NCBI GenBank assembly: GCA_004376645.1
Contig: SOJC01000100.1
Span: 1-36,327, forward strand
Reading direction: 5' to 3'
Length of the DNA stretch: 36,327 bases
Origin: Candidatus Bathyarchaeota archaeon
GTDB taxonomy: Archaea > Thermoproteota > Bathyarchaeia > Bathyarchaeales > SOJC01
Shown: piece by piece, positions 17,884 through 25,780 of the stretch
How positions within the stretch are numbered: position 1 is the first letter of the stretch
How the letters are laid out: each line of letters begins with the position of its first letter
The notes under the pieces: generated by a model
Database searches by the model: none
What the model was told of the DNA's origin: nothing
Seen by the model: only the letters and a program-made list of their open reading frames with translations
Translations under genes and position numbers: made by a program

Positions 17884-19863
17884 TCACTTCACCTTTTCCA
17901 AAACCGCTCTAAGCTGCGCGATGACTTGTTCTTTCGTATAAAGAGGCATAGTTATAGCTCCTGCAGGGCATGCTGCGCTGCAGATTCCACATCCCCTACA
18001 CAAACCTTCTGTGACTTTTGCCAACTCTTTTCCGTTGATTTGCTCGATTTTCACAGCATCATAACCACAAACAGACTCGCAGACACCGCATCCGCTACAG
18101 ATGTCTTCGTTCACCTTTGCAACTAGAGGAGCAATAATCCACGTGGGCTTGCTAAGAACTGTTGCTGCTAGTGCTGCAGCTCCGCTTCCTTGCGAGACGC
18201 TGTATGGAATATCTTTCAGCCCTTGACAGGCTCCTGCCAAAAAAATTCCCGGTGTATCCGTCTCAGTAGGTCTAATTTTCGGCTGGCATTCTACGAAAAA
18301 ACCGTTTGCGTCGATTGAGATGTTTAGAATTTCTGCTAGTTCTGTCGCGTTCTGGACTGCAACAGCCGCGTTCGCCAGAACCACCATTTCAGCTTCTATT
18401 TCTACTGGTTTGCCCCCCATCGTTTCAGCGTGCACGATTAGATTCTTAGTTTTTGCATCTTCAACTATCGATCTGTTTTCCAATTTCGTTCTTACAAAAT
18501 GAGCCCCGCCTTTTTTAGCTCTGTTATAGAATTCTTCATATCCTTTGAAATCGCTACGCAGATCAGTGTAGATAACGTAAACTTGGATGTTGTCCTTATA
18601 CTTCTCCTTTAGCATAACTGAGTGCTTCAATGTGTACATGCAACAGAAGCCTGAGCAATACTCATACTTGTTAACGTCTCGTGAACCAACACATTGAATG
18701 AAAACTACGGAATGAGGTTTCTCGCCATCTGAAGCCCGAATAACCTTTCCTCCAGTCGGACCTGCCGCCAGAATTAATCTCTCAAATTCCAGTGCGGTAA
18801 TAACATTATCATATTTTCCGTAACCATATAGCGGATCGGCGTATGGCAAATACTCTTCAAAACCTATTGCAACAATTATCGCGCCTACATCTATTTCTAT
18901 TTCTTCTGGTTTTTGGTCAAAGTTTATGGCTTGTCTTGCGCCGCAAGCGTCTACACATTTGTAGCATTCGATACAGTAGTCCATGTTGATAGTATATACC
19001 AGTGGGACGGCTTGTTCAAAAGGGATTGATATTGCTTTTCTTACACCCATGTTGATGTCCCACTCGTTAGGATATTCAATAGGGCAAACTTCTTTACATT
19101 CGCCGCATCCAGTGCAATTTTCGTGAATGACATATCGCGGTTTTTTCTTAATTTTGACTTTGAAGTTGCCTACATAGCCTGAGGCGCTGACTAAGTCAGC
19201 GAAGGATATTATCTCAATGTTTGGGTGGCGGCCAACATCAACCATCTTTGGCCCCTCGATGCATATGCTGCAGTCAAGTGTTGGAAAAGTCTTATCAAGT
19301 TGCGCCATGTGACCGCCAATGCTTTCGTTTTTTTCTAACAAGTACACCTTGAAGCCCATCTCTGCCAGATCTAGGGCAGAGTTTATCCCTGCTATTCCAC
19401 CTCCAATCACGAGAGCTTTATTAGTGACTGGTACTTCGATTTCTTTCAAGGGCTGAAGCAACTTTGCCTTTGCAATGGCCATTCTTACGATATCTTTTGC
19501 TTTTTCGGTTGCTTCTTTTGGCGTGCTTTGATGGCACCACGAAGAGAATTCACGGATGTTTGCCATTTCAAAGAGAAACGGGTTTAAGCCAGCTTCTGAA
19601 ACGGTTCGGCGAAACGTAGGCTCATGCATCCGTGGAGAACAAGCAGCTACAACTACGCGGTTGAGGTTGTGTTCTTTTATTCCCTTTCTAATTTCTTCTT
19701 GTCCCGGATCAGCACACGTGTACCGGTTGTCCTTAGCATAGACTACGTCAGGCAATGTCTTTGCGAACTCTACGAGTTCCTTCACGTCCACAACTCCTGC
19801 TATGTTGAGACCGCAATGGCAAACAAAGACTCCGATTCGCGGGCTCTCCTTATCCATTATCAT
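17884..19863 (-). CDS. hdrA: HdrA-like iron-sulfur flavoprotein (heterodisulfide reductase subunit A)
   Basis: HdrA of 659 aa, close to the methanogen length. Order: N-terminal domain with CHCG and TCADPGQ; FAD motif VIGGGIAG near residue 152; the HdrA-specific cluster site DCSICIEGPKMVDVG; two ferredoxin-type sites (CTGCGECKEVCP, CIECYKCVDACG); the reductase core with CVGSRD and YCSGFCCMYTLK; and two C-terminal 4Fe-4S sites (CSGCGVCESVCG, CRGCGICSAACP). Family knowledge: HdrA holds the bifurcating FAD that splits electrons between ferredoxin and HdrBC. No hdrB or hdrC is in the window, so the acceptor is unknown. The gene lies between a small ORF (ATGA overlap) and the HdrA-MvhD fusion. GGAGG is placed 4 bases before ATG 19863; ATG 19857 is an alternative. 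Residues about 46-132 match the neighbour exactly at DNA level. Confidence 0.93.
   Translation of the reverse strand: MIMDKESPRIGVFVCHCGLNIAGVVDVKELVEFAKTLPDVVYAKDNRYTCADPGQEEIRKGIKEHNLNRVVVAACSPRMHEPTFRRTVSEAGLNPFLFEMANIREFSSWCHQSTPKEATEKAKDIVRMAIAKAKLLQPLKEIEVPVTNKALVIGGGIAGINSALDLAEMGFKVYLLEKNESIGGHMAQLDKTFPTLDCSICIEGPKMVDVGRHPNIEIISFADLVSASGYVGNFKVKIKKKPRYVIHENCTGCGECKEVCPIEYPNEWDINMGVRKAISIPFEQAVPLVYTINMDYCIECYKCVDACGARQAINFDQKPEEIEIDVGAIIVAIGFEEYLPYADPLYGYGKYDNVITALEFERLILAAGPTGGKVIRASDGEKPHSVVFIQCVGSRDVNKYEYCSGFCCMYTLKHSVMLKEKYKDNIQVYVIYTDLRSDFKGYEEFYNRAKKGGAHFVRTKLENRSIVEDAKTKNLIVHAETMGGKPVEIEAEMVVLANAAVAVQNATELAEILNISIDANGFFVECQPKIRPTETDTPGIFLAGACQGLKDIPYSVSQGSGAAALAATVLSKPTWIIAPLVAKVNEDICSGCGVCESVCGYDAVKIEQINGKELAKVTEGLCRGCGICSAACPAGAITMPLYTKEQVIAQLRAVLEKVK
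19467..19729. repeat. 263-bp perfect direct repeat, copy 2 (inside hdrA)
   Basis: Second copy of the repeat at 17474-17736, encoding residues about 46-132 of the 659-aa HdrA. Identity ends abruptly at both edges inside paralogous coding sequence that is otherwise clearly diverged, the pattern left by gene conversion. Confidence 0.98.
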
Positions 19864-20096
19864 CCGTCCTCCATTCTCCTAGGGATGTGGGATGCAATCT
19901 GTGTTGAGTCTACTCGCAATTCTCTAAGAGTTAATTCGTTAGGTGAGAATCCCCTTGCTAATCCTAGTAGGGGGGGATAGTCAAACATTGGTCTCTTGAA
20001 TGATTTGTTGAACAATGTCTCTACGCGAGGTTGACTTGTGTCAAGTATCATGTGACAGAAGCGAATATCAGCCAATTTGCTTTCTCCTCGTTTCAA
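19860..20096 (-). CDS. Small hypothetical protein between polyferredoxin and hdrA
   Basis: Open frame of 78 aa that I do not recognise. It fills the 200-base space between the polyferredoxin stop and the hdrA start. Its stop overlaps the hdrA ATG (ATGA), and the hdrA ribosome binding site lies inside it, as in coupled operon genes. The drawn start overlaps the polyferredoxin gene by 29 bases; an internal Met at residue 16 (MILDTSQPR) would reduce that overlap. The peptide has a basic, aromatic middle (KSFKRPMFDYPPLL), two cysteine-free termini and no membrane segment. It could be a real subunit, a leftover C-terminal fragment, or chance. Confidence 0.4.
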   Translation of the reverse strand: MKRGESKLADIRFCHMILDTSQPRVETLFNKSFKRPMFDYPPLLGLARGFSPNELTLRELRVDSTQIASHIPRRMEDG

Positions 20097-20955
20097 GGCG
20101 TTTCTTAACGGCTTCCATAGCCCTCTTCTTTCCCTTTCCTCGCAGTTCTTTTGTTACTTCAAGGGTGGACGCTAATTTTTCAAGAGCTTTATTCCATGCT
20201 CCTGAACGAATGGGAGTGTGGCGTATTGTTGAGCGTGAAAGCTCAAGGGCTCCCTCTTCTGGGCAGACAATCTTGCATACACCACAATAAGTGCAGAAGA
20301 GTTCGTTGACTCTTATCTTATCTTTCTCGTCGAGGAAGAGGGCGCCTGTTATTGGGCAGGCATCAAGACAATCCCTGCATTCTGAGGGACATTTTTCTTG
20401 GTCTATTCTAAGTTTTCCTGTGAATATTCGTCGAACTTGAATTGCTCCTTCTGGGCATTTTACGTCACAAAGGCCACAACAGGGGCATCTTTCTTTGAGT
20501 ATTTCTACAGTTACTTGGGCTTTTATGGAGTTCGACTCTATCTTAATGAGGTTTAAGGGGCAGACTTCCTCGCATTCTTTGCAATCTGTTGGGCATTTCG
20601 TGGTGTCAACAGATATTTCGCGGATGAGTTTGGGAAAGCTCTCTTTCTCAACTACTAACGAGATGTTCTCTCCGTCAACGGCAACATGGACTGCACCGTA
20701 AGGGCAGATGGCAACGCACATACCACAGTAATGGCATTTGGCTTCGTCTACGTCGATTGTGGGGCGTTCAGCTTTCTCTCCTTCTATTTTAGGTTTCTTG
20801 GTTACTTTGATGGCTTCTCTTGGGCATATTAGACTGCAAAGTTCACAACCTACGCAGGACGCTTGGTCGATGGTTAACTTGTAGGTTTTTGCGTGATGTC
20901 TCCTTTCTATAATGAGTTGATTATCGGTTGTGATCTTTTGTGTTTTCATGGGCAT
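20068..20955 (-). CDS. Polyferredoxin with six 4Fe-4S cluster motifs
   Basis: Protein of 295 aa consisting almost wholly of ferredoxin repeats. Six cysteine sets are visible in order: CVGCELCSLICP, CHYCGMCVAICP, CPTDCKECEEVCP, CPCCGLCDVKCP, CPSECRDCLDACP and CTYCGVCKIVCP. The third and fifth have a C-x3-C-x2-C-x3-C spacing instead of the classical C-x2-C-x2-C-x3-C. Such arrays resemble the polyferredoxins MvhB and FwdF of methanogens, which act as electron wires between hydrogenase or HdrA and other enzymes. The C-terminal 60 residues are basic and free of cysteine. It is the first gene of the Hdr operon, so it probably carries electrons to or from the two HdrA proteins. ATG 20955 follows a short palindromic leader; ATG 20949 (Met3) is possible. 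Confidence 0.9.
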   Translation of the reverse strand: MPMKTQKITTDNQLIIERRHHAKTYKLTIDQASCVGCELCSLICPREAIKVTKKPKIEGEKAERPTIDVDEAKCHYCGMCVAICPYGAVHVAVDGENISLVVEKESFPKLIREISVDTTKCPTDCKECEEVCPLNLIKIESNSIKAQVTVEILKERCPCCGLCDVKCPEGAIQVRRIFTGKLRIDQEKCPSECRDCLDACPITGALFLDEKDKIRVNELFCTYCGVCKIVCPEEGALELSRSTIRHTPIRSGAWNKALEKLASTLEVTKELRGKGKKRAMEAVKKRLETRRKQIG

Positions 20956-20956
20956 A

Positions 20957-20976
20957 GGGGATACCCCAAATTTGGG
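20957..20976 (-). promoter_or_regulatory. Palindromic leader before the polyferredoxin start
   Basis: Two overlapping inverted repeats, GGGGATACCCC (20957-20967) and CCCAAATTTGGG (20965-20976), directly precede the ATG. They could form alternative RNA hairpins that hide the purine-rich ribosome binding region, or be a protein binding site. Symmetry is seen in the sequence; function is inferred. Confidence 0.35.
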
Positions 20977-21074
20977 CTCCTATATTCTGTTAATTACTGT
21001 ATTTTTGTCGTGAATATTTGACATATGTAAACGTGTATTTTATGGTTTCTATGTTCCAACGAGTGTGATTACCG

Positions 21075-21086
21075 ATTAAATTTTAT
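21075..21086 (+). promoter_or_regulatory. Candidate TATA box of moaE
   Basis: ATTAAATTTTAT, about 63 bases before the ATG at 21138, would start transcription near 21108 and place the purine run GAGAGGTAGAGG (21114-21125) in the leader as ribosome binding site. Confidence 0.4.
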
Positions 21087-21137
21087 GGGGTTTCTGATTT
21101 GCTTTTTGATGCTGAGAGGTAGAGGTATGCTTGTCTT

Positions 21138-21647
21138 ATGCAAAGGTTTACAGGAGACATGGTTCTAAGGCAATGTGTGGTGGATATTGTGATTCGAGGA
21201 GGAGTCCATAAGAAGGGATCTTTGAAGCTTGCGGATATAATCAGAAGCACTAGGGAGAGCCTTGACTTTCATAAGGCTGGGGCAATCGGCATCTTCATTG
21301 GTGTGGTGAGAGGCGAGATTGGAGAAGGGGTTGTGGAGAAGCTTGAATTAGAAGCACATGAGGAAGAGGCGCACGCTGTTTTAGAGAGAATTTGTGCTAA
21401 CTTGAGTCAGGAGAAGGGAATAATCGATGTGCAAATTCATCATTTGCTGGGTGAGTTTGAATCCGGTGAAGAATTGGTTTACGTTCTTGTGGCTGGTGAA
21501 CATAGAAACGATGTGTTTCCTGTTCTGCAGAAGGCTGTGAAACGATTCAAGAAGGAAGTTCCAGTCTTTAAGAAAGAGTATGTGAGCAGGAAGGACGGCA
21601 AGACTATTTCATATTGGATCGGTGAAAAGAAGGTTCCAAGCAGTTAG
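21138..21647 (+). CDS. moaE: Molybdopterin synthase catalytic subunit MoaE family
   Basis: MoaE-like protein of 169 aa. The family blocks are all present: GAIGIFIGVVRGE (about residues 49-61), the LELEAHEEEA segment, the conserved histidine region IDVQIHHLLGEFESGEELVYV, the VAGEHRNDVF core and the catalytic lysine region FKKEVPVFKKEY, ending in a YWIG motif. Family knowledge: MoaE, with the thiocarboxylated small subunit MoaD, inserts the two dithiolene sulfurs of molybdopterin. About 45 residues precede the conserved domain, longer than in typical MoaE, and no MoaD-like beta-grasp is evident there. No other cofactor gene lies nearby. A solitary moaE fits a tungsten or molybdenum enzyme encoded elsewhere. 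Confidence 0.88.
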   Translation: MQRFTGDMVLRQCVVDIVIRGGVHKKGSLKLADIIRSTRESLDFHKAGAIGIFIGVVRGEIGEGVVEKLELEAHEEEAHAVLERICANLSQEKGIIDVQIHHLLGEFESGEELVYVLVAGEHRNDVFPVLQKAVKRFKKEVPVFKKEYVSRKDGKTISYWIGEKKVPSS

Positions 21648-21704
21648 AACTGTGTATGAAAGGGTTTTTGGTGTATTTCGACAATCCCTACGTTAGTTTG
21701 TGAC

Positions 21705-22721
21705 CTATCGAGCTCTTGCCCATTTGACCCAGGAAGCGATCTCTTCTAAGCTAGGTTTATCCTCTTCCTTTATTTTTCCTTCTTTTGTGTATAGCTCAGT
21801 GGTTTTCACCATTCTAGCACCGAGGCTGAAAGGGTTCTGTAGGGCTAGCTCTTCCTTCGAGTTCACTCCGCTCTCCAAGAGAAGCACTGCATCCTCATGT
21901 TGGACTCCGGGAATCATCAGCAGTTGTAGTATGCTCTGCAAGCCCTTTGCTTCGCTTTCAGAGACTGCTTTTGTGTGAGATATTTCTAGAGGGCTGGCTA
22001 GGAGCAGATCTTCGACTTTTTTGAACCCGCTCTTTCTTAAGCGTCGGACTGTGCCTTTCTTCAATATCGCTCCTTCGAGGATCTTGATCTCTTCGGTGCT
22101 TGAGAGATATGGTTCTGGAACAGAGTTAGCTTTCTCAATTACTTCTTGAATGATTCTCAGATCCTTTTCAACTGTCTCTAGGGCGTTCAGTTTCTTATTC
22201 AATTTCGGTATGTCCTTTTGGACAGTTAGGGTTTTTTGTCCAATCTCCACAAGTTTCTTATTGGTCGCCTTAAGAATTTTCTTGTGGCTCTCCAGCTCTT
22301 TTGCCAGTTCTTTGCCTAGTTCTCCTATGTTTTTTTGTAGGGATTTCATTCCCTCTCTAAGTTGGAACTCTCTCAAACCTAGTTTTGTCAAGGTTTCATT
22401 CATTGAGTCTTTGATCTCTTGGCTTTTTTCATCTAGTTTCACCTCAAAGTCTTTGCCTAGTTGATATAGCGGTAAGTCTAAGGATTCGCTGCTTAGGATG
22501 ATGTGGCATGCAGCTCCTAAAAAGATGGAAATCGTTACTAATGTTGTGATAAGGTATGTGGTCACCTCTATCTGGAGTCCATTGCTTAGGAAGGGGGGTA
22601 CAGTGATTGAGGTGCCTGGTCCTCCGGCTAGGAAGGAGGTCCATGCATGTATGGTGCCTAGTCCACTTAGGAAGACTAGTGTAAGAATTATCCAGACTGT
22701 GAAGCTTTTCTTGAAGGTCAA
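21705..22721 (-). CDS. Membrane-anchored coiled-coil protein with C-terminal helix-hairpin-helix-like (DUF4332-type) repeats
   Basis: Protein of 338 aa without a named function. Two membrane segments are seen at about 10-28 and 54-76, separated by a loop of about 25 residues rich in Gly and Pro. Then comes a long charged coiled coil (about 85-200, Lys/Glu/Leu heptads) and a C-terminal part with two helical repeats built around LRKSGFKKVEDLLLASP and LLESGVNSKEELALQNP, which look like the tandem helix-hairpin-helix elements of DUF4332-type domains. Such hairpins often bind nucleic acid or proteins, so a cytoplasmic tether is possible. The TTG start at 22721 is well supported by AAAGGAG six bases upstream. 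Neighbour of another membrane protein in the same direction. Confidence 0.75.
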   Translation of the reverse strand: MTFKKSFTVWIILTLVFLSGLGTIHAWTSFLAGGPGTSITVPPFLSNGLQIEVTTYLITTLVTISIFLGAACHIILSSESLDLPLYQLGKDFEVKLDEKSQEIKDSMNETLTKLGLREFQLREGMKSLQKNIGELGKELAKELESHKKILKATNKKLVEIGQKTLTVQKDIPKLNKKLNALETVEKDLRIIQEVIEKANSVPEPYLSSTEEIKILEGAILKKGTVRRLRKSGFKKVEDLLLASPLEISHTKAVSESEAKGLQSILQLLMIPGVQHEDAVLLLESGVNSKEELALQNPFSLGARMVKTTELYTKEGKIKEEDKPSLEEIASWVKWARAR

Positions 22722-22847
22722 TGCTGCTCCTTTACAGAAGCTTGTGGATTTGATAATTTAGCGTTATGAAGCAGCAATACTGATCACTGTTATGTGAGTT
22801 CTGTTTGTGGTTTGAGAAGGAGGTTGTGTCAGATTCGGGTTTCTACC

Positions 22848-23423
22848 CTAGACGATTCCTTGTTTTTCTTCGTTTTCTTTATTGAGAATGGCAACTTCTC
22901 CGCTCTCGGTTGCGGGTTCTTCCTCTTGTTCAGTTTCTCGTTGAGAAGTTGGACTATTATGTGATTCTTGCGGGTTTTTTGTTGCTTGGGTTTGTTGCGG
23001 GTTCTTCTCTGCCAACTCTGTTTCTCGTGTTCTTGAAGTTCCTTCCTGTGTTGCCGGTTCTTGCTCGTATATTTGGGGTTGGACGTATTCAGCGAGTCTT
23101 CGTTGTTCTTCTTCCTCTTCACATCTTGTGGGTTCTTGTATGTTTTCGTATCGGAGTGCCTCTGTCTGTGTTCGGCTTTTCTTGAAGATGTATAAGGTTG
23201 CTACTATGGCGATTGAGATGTTCACCCAGCACAGTCCGAAGATGACTCCGGATAGCACCCAGTAGGGCATTGCCCATCTGTAGGTGAATTCTAAGCCGTA
23301 GTTGTAGAGTTCACCGTGGACTATGTTGTTTATTTGGTTTAGGCTGAGCATGATGAAAAGAGAGGCTGCAGCTATTGTGACTAAGACTGCTCCTGTCGAT
23401 GAGGGGTTAATCTTGGTATCCAT
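22848..23423 (-). CDS. Two-pass membrane protein with Glu/Gln/Thr-rich tail
   Basis: Hypothetical protein of 191 aa. Residues about 9-28 and 52-80 are hydrophobic helices joined by a loop with several aromatic residues (YNYGLEFTYRW). From about residue 85 to the end the chain is hydrophilic and apparently disordered, dominated by Glu, Gln, Thr, Arg and Pro. The skewed composition of that tail follows the base skew here, where the coding strand is A- and C-rich. No family recognised. The ATG at 23423 has a modest AAGGTCT upstream. It lies upstream of the coiled-coil membrane protein in the same orientation, but 126 bases separate them, so an operon is not certain. Confidence 0.65.
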   Translation of the reverse strand: MDTKINPSSTGAVLVTIAAASLFIMLSLNQINNIVHGELYNYGLEFTYRWAMPYWVLSGVIFGLCWVNISIAIVATLYIFKKSRTQTEALRYENIQEPTRCEEEEEQRRLAEYVQPQIYEQEPATQEGTSRTRETELAEKNPQQTQATKNPQESHNSPTSQRETEQEEEPATESGEVAILNKENEEKQGIV

Positions 23424-23588
23424 TGTGAGACCTTGATAGGAGAGGCTACATGAAACTGGTTAAGTGTTGTGACTTTGGAATATGATTGGTGAATTAGTAG
23501 GATTAGTATGCGCTTGTAATGATGTTTTTGGTTAGCTGTTGAAACTGTGTGTTTCTCTGCTGGCTTAGGTTGTGTGAGAGGGCTTCTT

Positions 23589-25673
23589 TTAGGTGCAGTA
23601 TGAGCATTCTAGGCTTAGGTTTGCGAGAGTTCCTTCGCTATCGATGGGTCGGAGTACTTGCTTCTCTCTGCTCCCGTGGCGGTAGACGGTTACTCCTTTG
23701 CATCCTAACGTGTAGGCGAGCCAGTAGGCTTTGTCAATGTCATCTGGTGTGGCGCTGTTGGGGCAGTTTATGGTTTTTGAGACAGCGTTGTCTGTGTGCT
23801 TTTGGAAGACTGCCTGCATGCGTATGTGCCACTCTGCTTGCATGTTGTGAGCTACGACGAAGAGATGCCTCACTCTTTCCGGGATCTCCTCCACATCTTG
23901 TATCGACGTCTTCTTCGCTATCTTCTTCATTAATTCTTCACTGTAGAATCCTTCTCTCAGTGCTATACTCTCAAATAGGGGGTTCACTTCGACAAGCCTT
24001 CTTCCAAGGCTTTCTGCGACTTCACGAATGTAGACGATGGCAAATAGAGGTTCAATCCCTTGTGAGCAGTTGGCTATTATGCTGATTGTGCCAGTGGGAG
24101 CAATTGTTGTTACTGTGGCGTTTCTCATAGTTTTGAACTGCTTCGCCCATATGCTTTCAGAGAAGTTTGGGAAGTTTCCTTTTTCTTTGCCAAGTTCAAC
24201 GCTGGTCTTTCTAGCTTCCGTGTTTATGAATTTTATGAGTGTTTCTCCTGTTTGGAGGCCTTCCTCGGTGTTGTATTGTATGCCCATTCTAATGAGCATA
24301 TCAGCAAAGCCCATTACTCCCAAGCCAATTTTTCTGTTGCCTTTAGTTGTTTTCTCTATTTCAGGTAAGGTGTATACGTTGGCGTCGATGACATTGTCTA
24401 AGAATCTTACTGCTAATCTCACTGCTTTTCGAAGTCTCTCCCAGTCTATCTTGCCATCTTCTGCTGCAAATTTGCTTACGTCAATGCTGCCTAGGTTGCA
24501 GCTTTCGTAGGGTAGGAGTGGTTGTTCGCCGCAAGGGTTTGTGGCTTCCATTCGTCCTAGCTTCGGAGTCGGATTGTGTCGGTTTATTGTGTCTAGGAAG
24601 AGTATGCCGGGTTCCCCGTTTTTCCAAGCCATCATAATTAGTAGATTCCAGATTGCCCTTGCCTTCAACGTCTCGACTGTTTGGAGGTTTCGAGGGTTGA
24701 TTAGGGCGAAGTCGCTGTCTTCTTCAACTGCTTTCATAAATTTGTCTGTGGCAGCGACGGATAGATTGAAGTTTCTGAGGACTCCTTCTCTCTCTTTTGC
24801 CACGATGAAGTCCATAATTTCGGGGTGGTCGACCTGCAGTACGCCCATGTTGGCTCCTCTGCGGCGTCCGCCTTGTTTCATCACTTCGGTTGCCGTGTCG
24901 TATATTCTGGCGAAGGATATGGCTCCTGAGGCTACGCCTCCAGTTGTTCTAACGACGTCTCGTTTTGGTCGAAGGCGTGAGAAGGAGAATCCTGTTCCTC
25001 CTCCTGTTTTATGGATTATTGCTGCTGCCTTCAAGGTGTCAAATATGCTTTCTATGGAGTCTTCGATGGGGAGGACGAAGCAGGCGCTGAGTTGCTTGAA
25101 CATTGTGCCAGCGTTCATGAGGGTGGGAGAGTTGGGAATGAATTCGAGTTTGGTCATTAGCTGGTAGAACTCGTTTTCGTAGTTTGCTATTTGAGCGTCA
25201 GTTTTGCCATATTGTCTTTCAACTTCAGCTAGGCTTTTCGCAATTCGTCTGAACATTTGGCTTGTGGATTCTATCGCTTGGCCATTCTCGTCTTTTTTGA
25301 GGTAGCGGCGTTCCAAGACTAGGATGGTGTTTAATGGTAATTTGAGTTCGTCTTTTACACCTAGGAGGGCTTTTGTCTTTCTTATTTTTGCTCGCTTCTG
25401 CCTGTATAAGATGTATGATTTGGCGATGCGTGCTTGGTCATTCTTGATGAGAGTTTTTTCGACGCAGTCTTGAACCTGTTCCACGGTTGGTGTTTGGTTG
25501 GTGGCGAGTTGCTGCTCCAACTGTCTTACGATCTGTTGGGTGAGTTTCAGGGCGAGGGATTGATCTGTTATTCCAGCAGCTTTCGTAGCTTTCCCGATGG
25601 CTTCTGCGATTTTGTCGGGGTTGAAGTCGACGTTTCTTCCATCTCTCTTCCTTATCTTCTTAATCTTGGCCAA
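23589..25673 (-). CDS. nrdJ: Adenosylcobalamin-dependent (class II) ribonucleotide reductase
   Basis: Class II ribonucleotide reductase of 694 aa. Residues 1-90 form an ATP-cone regulatory domain (RKRDGRNVDF). The barrel carries the redox pair Cys198 (LSACFV) and Cys392 (ESCNLGS), the radical site Cys381 with Asn379 and Glu383 in NPCGEQPLLP, the nucleotide-site loop KTGGGTGFSFSRLRP, and APTGTISIIANCSQGIEP. The C-terminus ends in CSYC, the shuttle dithiol. Family knowledge: it makes deoxynucleotides with a B12 radical and needs no oxygen or small subunit. No intein is present. No cobalamin riboswitch is visible upstream. The TTG start at 25673 is preceded by GAGGGGGG. It is divergent from carbamate kinase with a shared control region of about 140 bases. 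Confidence 0.95.
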   Translation of the reverse strand: MAKIKKIRKRDGRNVDFNPDKIAEAIGKATKAAGITDQSLALKLTQQIVRQLEQQLATNQTPTVEQVQDCVEKTLIKNDQARIAKSYILYRQKRAKIRKTKALLGVKDELKLPLNTILVLERRYLKKDENGQAIESTSQMFRRIAKSLAEVERQYGKTDAQIANYENEFYQLMTKLEFIPNSPTLMNAGTMFKQLSACFVLPIEDSIESIFDTLKAAAIIHKTGGGTGFSFSRLRPKRDVVRTTGGVASGAISFARIYDTATEVMKQGGRRRGANMGVLQVDHPEIMDFIVAKEREGVLRNFNLSVAATDKFMKAVEEDSDFALINPRNLQTVETLKARAIWNLLIMMAWKNGEPGILFLDTINRHNPTPKLGRMEATNPCGEQPLLPYESCNLGSIDVSKFAAEDGKIDWERLRKAVRLAVRFLDNVIDANVYTLPEIEKTTKGNRKIGLGVMGFADMLIRMGIQYNTEEGLQTGETLIKFINTEARKTSVELGKEKGNFPNFSESIWAKQFKTMRNATVTTIAPTGTISIIANCSQGIEPLFAIVYIREVAESLGRRLVEVNPLFESIALREGFYSEELMKKIAKKTSIQDVEEIPERVRHLFVVAHNMQAEWHIRMQAVFQKHTDNAVSKTINCPNSATPDDIDKAYWLAYTLGCKGVTVYRHGSREKQVLRPIDSEGTLANLSLECSYCT

Positions 25674-25770
25674 CTAGTGTGCCCCCCTCTTAAAGGCTAT
25701 TGCAATCTTTTAACTATTGAGTTGCTCTGAGGGTACTTGAGGTTTTGATGGGGTTCCCGTTTGGAAAAGT

Positions 25771-25780
25771 CTTTAAATTA
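25771..25780 (+). promoter_or_regulatory. Candidate TATA box of arcC
   Basis: CTTTAAATTA, preceded by a purine-rich BRE-like GGAAAAGT, predicts a start near 25800-25805, so the carbamate kinase start should be the ATG at 25815 and not the in-frame TTG at 25761, which lies upstream of the promoter. Confidence 0.55.

Noticed and set aside
17474-19729. Repeat as part of an insertion sequence or transposon
   Set aside because: Both copies are in-frame coding DNA of paralogous genes, without inverted ends, target duplications or a transposase.
20956-21137. Replication origin repeats (ORB type) in the A+T-rich divergent region
   Set aside because: Only a weak GTTCCAACGAG string; no repeated ORB-like element and no cdc6 gene in the window. 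The skew change is reported separately.
23549-25167. Plus-strand open frames of 157-208 codons opposite ribonucleotide reductase
   Set aside because: The minus-strand class II reductase has complete catalytic motifs throughout; these are shadows.
23589-25673. Intein in ribonucleotide reductase, or in rpoB/rpoA
   Set aside because: The proteins run through their catalytic motifs at normal lengths without intein splice-site motifs.
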